Of a stretch of 64,000 nt of DNA, positions 8,946 to 16,369 are shown piece after piece. The notes beneath the pieces are model-generated. The model was not told the origin of the DNA, made no database searches, and saw only the letters and a program-made list of their open reading frames with translations. The translations under genes were made by a program, and so were the position numbers. This DNA is from CAYRVX01 sp964427875. Its GTDB lineage: Bacteria; Planctomycetota; Phycisphaerae; SM23-33. The first letter of the stretch is position 1. Every line of letters starts with the position of its first letter. The stretch covers positions 1 through 64,000 of the forward strand of contig CAYRVX010000010.1 of NCBI GenBank assembly GCA_964427875.1. The letters run 5' to 3'.

Positions 8946-11336
8946 ATGAGCACTCGATCAATCACGATGATCGCCCTGTGGTGGTCACTGCCGTGCCTGG
9001 CGGCGGGGGCCGCTGCGGCAGACGTTCAGGACTTCTCGAAGCTGCCGGCCAACACGTGGACGCTGATCCACGGCGAGGACCGCTCCGGCGGCAAGGCGTT
9101 CGCCCGGGCGGTGTTCGCCGAGAACGTTGACCGGCTGTACCTGTGGGGCACGGGCGGGGCCAAGCCCGCGCGGAACGTGTTCCTTCGCTACGAGCTGGAG
9201 TGCCTCGACCCGGCCGCGCCCAAGTGGCTGCCGGCCTTCCCGGCGGCCAGGCGGGGCCAGTGGACGGCCGAGAAGTTCCCGCCTTTCCGCATCTGGGGCC
9301 AGGGCGGCCCGGACGGCCTGAAGTACGACGAAGGGCCGCGGCTCCAGTGCGTCGGCGGGTTCAACCACACCAACCGCATCCGCTGGTGGGACTTCGGCGG
9401 CGTCAAGCGGCCGAGCCCCGTCCACACCTTCAACATGGCCTGCTGGGACTCCCGGCGGAAGCGCATCGTCTACTTCAGCGACGGTTTCACGTTCGCCCTG
9501 GATCCGGCCGCCAACACGTGGAGGGACCTGAAGCCGAAGACCCATCCGACGACCTGCCGGACCGTCGCCTGGGCGAGCATGTGCTACGACCCCGGCGGCG
9601 ACCAGGTGCTGCTGTTCGGCGGCGGACTGGCCACCAATCCCGCCGGCGCGGCGCCCACGTGGATCTACGACTGCCGCGCCAACGCCTGGCGCCGCCCGAA
9701 GCTCGACGCCGAGCCGCCCCCGCGGTGCAACGCGCCGATCGTCTACGACCCCGCCGGCAAGCTGATGGTGATGTTCGGCGGGTACAACCAGGCCGCCGCC
9801 CTGAACGACACTTGGGTCTACGACTGCCGCCAGGGCCGCTGGCGGCGGCGCCGGCCGAAGCTCGCCCCGCCGCCGATGTTCGCCCCGGCCGCCGCGGCCA
9901 TACCCGGCGGCGGGAAGGTCCTCGTCTGCGGCAATGACGCCCGGAAGGTCAAGCTCCACCACAAGTCGAGCACGTCCGCCCTCAAGGAGACCTGGGTCTA
10001 CGACGTCGCCGCCGACGAGTGGACGCCCGTCAACGGAGACCTGAGGCTCCAAGGCTGCCGCTGGCTGACCGCGGCGGGCTCGGCGCGACACGGCGTGGTG
10101 TTCATGGTGGCCTTCGGACAGCAGCGGCGGACGTACGCCTTTCGTCACGACCCCGCGGCGCGGCCCGTCAAGCTCGACGGCGCCCCGCCCGGCACGGTCG
10201 CCTGGAAGTACCCCGAGCAGAAGCTCTCGCTCAAGCGCGCGCCGGAGGCTGACCGCGAGGCCCACGCGAAGCTGCTGGCCTCGCTGCCGGTCAACACCTT
10301 CGTCGACACCGCCCCGCCGGGCATGCTGATCAGCAAGACCTGGTCGACGGCGGTCATCGACACCGACCGCAGCGAGGTCGTCTACGTCGGCGGGGGGCAC
10401 TCGGGCTACTCCGGCAACGACGTCGCCCGCTACCGCATCGCCGAGAACCGCTGGGGGCTCGACTTCCCGCCGCGCTTCCCGCCGTTCCTCGAGAGCACCA
10501 ACGCCGGCATCTTCGGCTGGAGCTACGGGATGATGCCGTTCAGCCAGCACACGTACCTGTGGTACTGCTACGACCCGGCCTCCAGAACGGTCGTCTACCT
10601 CGCCCGCCCGCAGCTCTTCGACGGCGTGGAGGTGCAGGTCGGCGACGATCCGAACGACGTGTTCGTCTACGACGCCGGGAAGCACGGCCACGCGAGCTGG
10701 GTCTACGACTCAGCCGCCAGGAGGATGCACCGGCCATGCTTCGGCCGGCCGTTCGCCAATCCCTGGCACCTGTCGCTCGTCGGCACACCCGCCGGCGTGT
10801 ATGCCGTGTGCAAGAACAAGCTCTACCACGGCAAGGTGGACCGCCGGACCGGGCGGGTCGAATGGAAGCTGATCGACCCGGAGTTCCCCAAGCCCCGCAA
10901 GGCGATTCGCTACCACTACGAGTTTCAGCCCGTCGTCCACGACACGCGGCGGGGGCGTCTGATCCAGTTGAAGGGCGACGAGTCGCGCGTGGACGTGTTC
11001 GCACGCTCGCTGGCCGGCGGCGGCAGGTGGAAGCAGCTCGAGCCCGGCGGCTCGGCCGCCATCGGCCGGGAGGCCGTGTACGTCGCCCGTCACGACACGG
11101 TCCTCTGGCTGGGCAGCAAGCAGCTCTGCGCCTTCGACTGTGCGGCCAATCGAATGGCCGAGCTGGACGTCGAGCTGCCGAAGGGGCTCTACAGCCACGA
11201 GTGCGCGATGGTCTACGACCCGAGGCACGACGTCTGCGTGGCGCTGATCCCGGCCAGCTTCAGCGGGCCGATGCAGACCTTCCTGTACCGCTTCGATCCA
11301 AAGACGGCCGGGTACAAGCGCGGGTCCCGGCCGTGA
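8946..11336 (+). CDS. Secreted Kelch-repeat beta-propeller protein
   Basis: 796 aa with a signal peptide (residues about 5-25, ending AAAA). The body holds repeated Kelch blades with the G-G, then W-x-x-x-x-x-W pattern: VLLFGGGLATN, MVMFGGYNQAA with DTWVYDCR, LKETWVYDVAADEW, and VYVGGGHSG. The two halves (about 95-420 and 440-790) both look like propellers, so a two-propeller protein is likely. No catalytic signature of galactose oxidase was recognised; treat it as a binding or scaffolding protein. GAAGGGACA precedes ATG 8946. It is divergent from the esterase gene. Confidence 0.8.
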   Translation: MSTRSITMIALWWSLPCLAAGAAAADVQDFSKLPANTWTLIHGEDRSGGKAFARAVFAENVDRLYLWGTGGAKPARNVFLRYELECLDPAAPKWLPAFPAARRGQWTAEKFPPFRIWGQGGPDGLKYDEGPRLQCVGGFNHTNRIRWWDFGGVKRPSPVHTFNMACWDSRRKRIVYFSDGFTFALDPAANTWRDLKPKTHPTTCRTVAWASMCYDPGGDQVLLFGGGLATNPAGAAPTWIYDCRANAWRRPKLDAEPPPRCNAPIVYDPAGKLMVMFGGYNQAAALNDTWVYDCRQGRWRRRRPKLAPPPMFAPAAAAIPGGGKVLVCGNDARKVKLHHKSSTSALKETWVYDVAADEWTPVNGDLRLQGCRWLTAAGSARHGVVFMVAFGQQRRTYAFRHDPAARPVKLDGAPPGTVAWKYPEQKLSLKRAPEADREAHAKLLASLPVNTFVDTAPPGMLISKTWSTAVIDTDRSEVVYVGGGHSGYSGNDVARYRIAENRWGLDFPPRFPPFLESTNAGIFGWSYGMMPFSQHTYLWYCYDPASRTVVYLARPQLFDGVEVQVGDDPNDVFVYDAGKHGHASWVYDSAARRMHRPCFGRPFANPWHLSLVGTPAGVYAVCKNKLYHGKVDRRTGRVEWKLIDPEFPKPRKAIRYHYEFQPVVHDTRRGRLIQLKGDESRVDVFARSLAGGGRWKQLEPGGSAAIGREAVYVARHDTVLWLGSKQLCAFDCAANRMAELDVELPKGLYSHECAMVYDPRHDVCVALIPASFSGPMQTFLYRFDPKTAGYKRGSRP

Positions 11337-11407
11337 GGGCCGGCCTATCGCTTCGGGCCGCTGAGGTCCAGCCCGATCTTGGGACTGGCCTCCTCATCTC
11401 ACGATGC

Positions 11408-12385
11408 TCACTTGGCGAATGCCTGCCACATCCTCTCCAGCTTGTCCTTCTCGCCCGGGCCCGTGTGAACGACGATGCGGTATCTCAGGGCCAGGCCCTT
11501 GCCGGCAGGGATCGTGTGCGGGCCGTCGAAGATCACCGCCGGGCTGAAGTAGGGCATGTTGGGGAACACCGACCACTTGGACGGGTGGCGGATGTTGCGG
11601 GGATGGTCGAACATCGCCACCCCGCCGGCCGCCGCGGACTTCGTCTTGCCGCTGCAATCGATCCACCTCGCCGCCCGGCCGTGCGTGGTCTCGGCCTTCT
11701 TGCCCACCGAGTAGCTGCGCCCCTCGCTGTCGAGGAACGTCCAGCCGCGGGTGCCTGGGGCCATGCGGATCGACAGGCCGGCGTAGCCGCCCCACGGCTT
11801 TCCGCCCTTCTGGCCGGGTATGGGCGTGCGGTCGATGACGACGTCGCCCTTGCCGGCCGTGAACGTGCCCGTCCAGTCAACGTGGTAGCCGCCGTCCGTG
11901 CCGGGCGGGCCGATCCGGATCCGCCGCTTCTCGGTCAGCACGGCCGGCTTGCCCCACGGATGGTAGCTGACGTCCAGATCGATCGCCGCGGAGAAATCCT
12001 CACCCGCCGCGGGCCTGACGCTGACGACCTCCGTCCGCCCCGGCGACTTGCCCTTCCTGTCCGACTCCCAGTAGTTCAAGCCGTTGACGAACTTCCAGGA
12101 GAACCACCCGGCGAGGTGCCAGATGTGGTCCTTCGGCCGAAGCCCGGTCAGGACCGTCCCGTCCGGCAGGCCCAGCGGATGGAAGTGAGGCTTGGACTCC
12201 TCCCTGCCGTAGTTGTACTGCCAGACGACCGTCTCGCCGCGCTTCAGGGCCAGGGACGAGTCCGTCTTCGCCCAGGACAGGGCAGTTCCGGCCGCCTTCT
12301 CGGCGCCCTGCGCCCCGCACGCCAGCAACGCCAGGCCCGCTGCGCACAGCCACACCGAACTACCCGTAAGTGAGTCGCCGTTCAT
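11408..12385 (-). CDS. Secreted DUF6807/PmoA-like protein
   Basis: 325 aa with a signal peptide (hydrophobic 10-24, ACGAQG). Sequence landmarks match the DUF6807 family often annotated as 'PmoA family': VWQYNYG near the N-terminus, KPHFHPLGLPDGTVLT, DHIWHLAGWFSW, GYAGLSIRMAPGTRG, and CSGKTK with GGVAMFDHPRN toward the C-terminus. The 'methane oxygenase' label is a legacy name. Members are typical of sugar-use loci in PVC bacteria and Bacteroidetes and have no established reaction. I chose ATG 12385 (AAGGA 7 nt upstream) over an in-frame start 48 nt earlier. It is convergent with the Kelch gene. Confidence 0.85.
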   Translation of the reverse strand: MNGDSLTGSSVWLCAAGLALLACGAQGAEKAAGTALSWAKTDSSLALKRGETVVWQYNYGREESKPHFHPLGLPDGTVLTGLRPKDHIWHLAGWFSWKFVNGLNYWESDRKGKSPGRTEVVSVRPAAGEDFSAAIDLDVSYHPWGKPAVLTEKRRIRIGPPGTDGGYHVDWTGTFTAGKGDVVIDRTPIPGQKGGKPWGGYAGLSIRMAPGTRGWTFLDSEGRSYSVGKKAETTHGRAARWIDCSGKTKSAAAGGVAMFDHPRNIRHPSKWSVFPNMPYFSPAVIFDGPHTIPAGKGLALRYRIVVHTGPGEKDKLERMWQAFAK

Positions 12386-12491
12386 TTGTCGTTCCTTTCC
12401 GAAGTACCCAACGCGCCGCGATGTAATCGCCACTATCTTATCTCGCGACGGCTCGGGCCGCCATCATCAGCGCTCGCGGCAGCGGGGTGTG

Positions 12492-12520
12492 TTGCCTGCC
12501 CCCCGACCGGCCGGTAGGAT
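12492..12520 (+). promoter_or_regulatory. Candidate sigma-70 promoter of the GAF gene
   Basis: TTGCCT (12492-12497), 17-nt spacer, TAGGAT (12515-12520), 60 nt upstream of the start codon at 12581. Confidence 0.4.
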
Positions 12521-12580
12521 CACAATGAGCAAAGTGCCCGCACCAGAGACCCCCGCACAACGGATCAACCAGGTGACCGA

Positions 12581-13045
12581 ATGACGAACGTGACGTTGTT
12601 CGAGGATCTGCTCGCCGCGGTCAGGCAGCTTGTGGACCGCGCGGCCGGCCGCGACGGCGCGCTCCAGGCGGTTTGCGAACTGCTCCGCGAGCGCGTCGGG
12701 CACTACGACTGGGTGGGCTTCTATCTCGCCGACGGCGCCGCCGGGGCGCTCACGCTCGGGCCGTACGCCGGCGAGCCGACCGAGCACGTCGAGATCCCTT
12801 TCGGCCGGGGCGTCTGCGGGCAGGCGGCCGAACGCCGAGAGACGTTCGTCGTGCAGGACGTCTCGAAGGAGACGAACTACCTCTCGTGCAGCCCGGCCGT
12901 GCGATCGGAGATCGTCGTACCCGTCATGAAGGCCGGCGAGGTCGCCGCCGAGCTGGACATCGACTCCCACGCGCTGTCGCCCTTCACGCGGGACGACAGG
13001 GGGTTCCTCGAGCGCGTCGCCGAGACTGTGGCGGAGCTGTTCTGA
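12581..13045 (+). CDS. GAF-domain protein, putative free methionine-(R)-sulfoxide reductase
   Basis: 154 aa, a single cytoplasmic GAF domain of the length usual for fRMsr (YebR/MsrC type), which reduces free Met-(R)-sulfoxide. Landmarks are YDWVGFYLAD, GRGVCGQAA with Cys79, VVQDVSKETNYLSCS with Cys103, RSEIVVPV and LDIDS. The 24-residue spacing Cys79-Cys103 equals that of Cys94-Cys118 in E. coli fRMsr. The third Cys of that family (E. coli Cys84, ten residues before Cys94) is His69 here, so the disulfide relay must differ or use only two Cys. The ribosome-binding site is weak. Confidence 0.8.
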   Translation: MTNVTLFEDLLAAVRQLVDRAAGRDGALQAVCELLRERVGHYDWVGFYLADGAAGALTLGPYAGEPTEHVEIPFGRGVCGQAAERRETFVVQDVSKETNYLSCSPAVRSEIVVPVMKAGEVAAELDIDSHALSPFTRDDRGFLERVAETVAELF

Positions 13046-13080
13046 CCGCGGGCCGGCCCGACACGAAAGGAGACGTCCGA

Positions 13081-14706
13081 ATGCAGCGAATGCATGTCCG
13101 AGCCATTTTCGCGCTTCTCTCGGCGACGGTGAGCGTCTTTTCGGTGCATGCCGGCGACGTGGAGCTCCAGGTGCTCGACGGGGCGGCTACCGGGCTCAGG
13201 TCGGCCATGGAGAAGTGGCGGCGGGCGGAGCTGGCCCGCCAGGGCGGGAAGTTCGGCAGTCACGGCTGGTGGCCCTGGGGGCTGCGCGCCTTCGACTTCG
13301 ACAACGACGGCGACCTGGACCTGCTGCCTTCCCATCACGGGGTCCCGCGCTCCATCGTGCTGAAGTCCCTTCTCGCCGAGACGGGCAGGCTGTCGTTCTC
13401 GGACGTGACGAAGGAACTGGGAATCGACAGCCGGGCCCTGCCCGCCGGCGACGACCGCCCGTGGATATGGGACTTCAACGGCGACGGGTTCCTCGACATC
13501 GCGGCCCTGACGGACGAGGGCAGAGCCGTCTCCGTGCTGAATCGAGGAGGCAAGGGCTTCTCGGCGATCGCTGGCTTCACGTTCAGCCCGCTGTCGCACC
13601 CGAAGGAGGTCGTTGACCTCAACGGCGACGGCCATCCGGACCTCGACGGGGGCTATCGCGGCCGGTGGCTCTACGATCCCGGCGCGGGCGTCTTCCGGCG
13701 CGATGAGAGGACAGTCCACGAGGCGCCGGCCCAGGTCCGGGCAGCGGCGGAGTCGATCGTCGCGGCTGCGAAGAAGACGAGGCCCAACCGTTTCCTTCGG
13801 GCGGAGCACTGGACGCACGCGCCGGTTGGCTACGACACGCTGGGATACAGCCCCACGCCCATCGACCTCAACGGGGACGGGCGGGGAGACGTGGTCCTGC
13901 GGGTCGCCGGCGCCTACGGGGCGGACTACTTCGGCCGCTACTTCCTGCGGACCGCAGACGGCAAGCTGGCGGACGGGACGAGGGAATCGGGGCTTCCGGA
14001 GGTCGGCGCCCCCATCGCGGTCGAGGACCTGACCGGCGACGGGCGGCCGGAGGTGCTGATCGTCGGCAAGGCGACCGGCGGGCTGTACGTCAACGACGGC
14101 CGCGGCAGGTTCGTCCGGAAGGCCGGCGAGCTGTCCGCGTTCCTCACGCGCCGGGGGCCGTACCTGCTGCGGGCATTCCGCGCGGACCTGGACAACGACG
14201 GCGACTGGGACCTGGTGATGTCCAACCCTCGTCTGGGGCGCATGGAGGTCCACGAGAACAAGGGCGGCGGCGCGTTCAGGCGACTCCTGTCCGCCAGGGC
14301 GTGGGACTCCAACCCGGTGGTGGTCTGCGACATCGACAACGACGGGCGAATGGACGTGGTTGCCGGCGGGCCGGGCGCGAAGGAGGACACCGATATCACC
14401 ATCTACCTGAACCGAACGAAGTCGCCGGGGGGCTTCTGCAAGGTCTCTCCGCGGATGGCCGGGCCCAATCCGTTTGCGGTGGGCGCCGTGGTCGAGGCCT
14501 ACGGGGCGGGTACGCTCGGCCGGAAGGACGCCGCTGCCTTCTTCATCGAGAAGGCCCACGCGGACGGCACGGCGGTTCACATCGGCCTGGGGCGCGCGGG
14601 GGCATTCGATCTCCGCGTCCGCTTCCCGAACGGCGTCCCGGCAAGCAGGACGAACGTTCCGGCCGGCAAGCGGCTGACCATCAACCGGCACTTGGCAGGT
14701 GGCTGA
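13081..14706 (+). CDS. Secreted FG-GAP/VCBS repeat protein
   Basis: 541 aa with a signal peptide (residues 1-24, SVHAG). At least seven Dx(D/N/T)xDGxxD-type calcium-binding loops are spread along the chain (DFDNDGDLD, DFNGDGFLD, DLNGDGHPD, DLNGDGRGD, DLTGDGRPE, DLDNDGDWD, DIDNDGRMD), the hallmark of an integrin-like seven-bladed FG-GAP propeller. The C-terminal about 90 residues (GLGRAGAFDLRVRFPNG) resemble the ASPIC/UnbV domain that often follows it. It is probably an extracellular adhesion or carbohydrate-related protein. AAGGAG lies 9 nt before ATG 13081. It follows the GAF gene by 35 nt. Confidence 0.88.
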   Translation: MQRMHVRAIFALLSATVSVFSVHAGDVELQVLDGAATGLRSAMEKWRRAELARQGGKFGSHGWWPWGLRAFDFDNDGDLDLLPSHHGVPRSIVLKSLLAETGRLSFSDVTKELGIDSRALPAGDDRPWIWDFNGDGFLDIAALTDEGRAVSVLNRGGKGFSAIAGFTFSPLSHPKEVVDLNGDGHPDLDGGYRGRWLYDPGAGVFRRDERTVHEAPAQVRAAAESIVAAAKKTRPNRFLRAEHWTHAPVGYDTLGYSPTPIDLNGDGRGDVVLRVAGAYGADYFGRYFLRTADGKLADGTRESGLPEVGAPIAVEDLTGDGRPEVLIVGKATGGLYVNDGRGRFVRKAGELSAFLTRRGPYLLRAFRADLDNDGDWDLVMSNPRLGRMEVHENKGGGAFRRLLSARAWDSNPVVVCDIDNDGRMDVVAGGPGAKEDTDITIYLNRTKSPGGFCKVSPRMAGPNPFAVGAVVEAYGAGTLGRKDAAAFFIEKAHADGTAVHIGLGRAGAFDLRVRFPNGVPASRTNVPAGKRLTINRHLAGG

Positions 14707-14848
14707 CGCCTGTTACGTGTGGCACGGCCGGGGAGCGCCGAGGTATGATCTGGTCTGACAGGGCCCTCGTCCCGTCGCAGCGGTCGATCGACGGGAGACC
14801 TGAGGGCGGGTAGATCGCCGCGTTTTCCACATACCGAATGGACGCAAC

Positions 14849-16276
14849 ATGAAGCCCACTACTCTCACTCGCCGCGAGCTGCTCCGGGCCGTCGGCGTGG
14901 GCCTGGGCGCCGCGGCTATGCCGCGCGGGCTGCGGGCGGACGCCCCCGGTGGCAGCAAGCGCCCGCCCAACATCGTCTTCATCCTCACGGACGACCTCGG
15001 CTGGGGCGATCCGCGCTGCTACGGTCATCCGTACATCAAGACGCCGAACCTGGACCGGCTGGCGAAGCAGGGGACGCGGTTCACGCAGTTCTACGTGAAC
15101 AACCCGGTGTGCTCGCCGAGCAGGACGGCGTTCATGACAGGGCACTTCCCTGCGCGTCATCGGGTCCACCAGCACTTTGCCCGGCCGGAGCAGAACAGGG
15201 CCCGCGGCATGCCGAACTGGCTGGACCCGGACGTCGCCACCGTGACGGACGTGCTGAGAAGGTGCGGCTATGCGACGGCGCATTTCGGCAAGTGGCACCT
15301 GTGCGGCGGCTGGTCGAAGGACGCGCCCACGCCGGCGGCCTACGGGATCGACGAGCACCGCACGGTCAACTCATCCGGACCGGGCTTCAAGCAGCAGAAG
15401 GACCCTTACTTCCGCGCCAGGTCCACGGGCCTGTTCGTCGATGAGACGCTGCGGTTCATCGAGAAGCACAAGGACAGGCCATTCTACGTGAACCTCTGGA
15501 CGCTCGTGCCCCACGCCACCCTCAAGCCCACGCCCGAGGAGCTGAAGGTCTACGAGCGCCTGACCGTGGACAAGGACGCCTTCAAGGGCTACATGCGGAA
15601 GTACGCCGCCGCCGCGCCGAAGCTGGACGCACAGATGAAAGTCTACGCCGCGGCCGTGAGCGGAATGGACAAGGCCATCGGCAGGCTCCTGGACGAGCTG
15701 GACAGAATGCACCTGTCAGACAACACGCTGATCTTCTTCACCAGCGACAACGGGCCGGAAGACTACCACGTCAGGAACGCCCGAAACGCGGGGATGGGCT
15801 CGCCCGGTGCCTTCCGAGGCCGAAAACGAAGCATCTACGAGGGCGGCGTGCGGACGTCGTGCATCGTGCGGTGGCCCGGGCACGTGCCGGGCGGGCGGGT
15901 GGATGAGGAGTCGGTCATTACCGGCGTCGATTTCCTCCCGACGATGTGCAAACTCGCCGGCGCAGAGATGCCCGACATCAAGCCGGACGGCGAAGATATC
16001 AGCGACATGCTGATGGGCAAGACTCGCCCGCGGCGAAAGCCGATCCTCTGGGAATGGCGGGGCGGCGTCGCCGGCGACCCGACGTATCGGCCCCCGTCGC
16101 TTGCCATTCGCGAGGGCAACTGGAAGCTCCTGGTCAACCCCGACGGCGGCGGCGCGGAGCTGTACGACATCCCGAAAGATCCAGCCGAGGCGGCCAGCCT
16201 CGCGGGCAAGCACGGCGACGTCGTCCGGCGGCTCAGCGCGCGGGTCCTGGCATGGCAGAAGACCCTGCCGAAGTAG
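14849..16276 (+). CDS. Secreted arylsulfatase-family sulfatase (Cys type)
   Basis: 475 aa. A leader of Tat style (TRRELLRAVGVGLGAAA) precedes an alkaline-phosphatase-fold sulfatase. Metal site PPNIVFILTDDLGWGD (Asp48/49) and the formylglycine motif C88-S-P-S-R, followed by TAFMTG, are intact. The motif CxPSR means Cys must be converted to formylglycine by a maturase not encoded in this window. Further landmarks: HFGKWHL, FFTSDNGPE and YEGGVRTSCIVRWPG. It should remove sulfate esters from a glycan in the periplasm or outside. It is followed 93 nt later by a sugar importer, suggesting joint use. Confidence 0.93.
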   Translation: MKPTTLTRRELLRAVGVGLGAAAMPRGLRADAPGGSKRPPNIVFILTDDLGWGDPRCYGHPYIKTPNLDRLAKQGTRFTQFYVNNPVCSPSRTAFMTGHFPARHRVHQHFARPEQNRARGMPNWLDPDVATVTDVLRRCGYATAHFGKWHLCGGWSKDAPTPAAYGIDEHRTVNSSGPGFKQQKDPYFRARSTGLFVDETLRFIEKHKDRPFYVNLWTLVPHATLKPTPEELKVYERLTVDKDAFKGYMRKYAAAAPKLDAQMKVYAAAVSGMDKAIGRLLDELDRMHLSDNTLIFFTSDNGPEDYHVRNARNAGMGSPGAFRGRKRSIYEGGVRTSCIVRWPGHVPGGRVDEESVITGVDFLPTMCKLAGAEMPDIKPDGEDISDMLMGKTRPRRKPILWEWRGGVAGDPTYRPPSLAIREGNWKLLVNPDGGGAELYDIPKDPAEAASLAGKHGDVVRRLSARVLAWQKTLPK

Positions 16277-16302
16277 ACATCTGCGGCAGACGGGCAAAGA
16301 CC

Positions 16303-16331
16303 TTCCCAGGCCGCGCGGCCGCCGGTAGGAT
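16303..16331 (+). promoter_or_regulatory. Candidate sigma-70 promoter of the fused ABC importer
   Basis: TTCCCA (16303-16308), 17-nt spacer, TAGGAT (16326-16331), 38 nt upstream of the start codon at 16370. The -10 sits in the same CCGGTAGGAT context as the one at 12511-12520. Confidence 0.35.
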
Positions 16332-16369
16332 GTTCGCCGCGGCAGGCCGGAGCAGAGATAAGAGGCACG

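Noticed and set aside
11408..12385. Particulate methane monooxygenase subunit
   Set aside because: The 'PmoA' label of this family is a legacy name; the protein is soluble, secreted and has no membrane or copper-site features.
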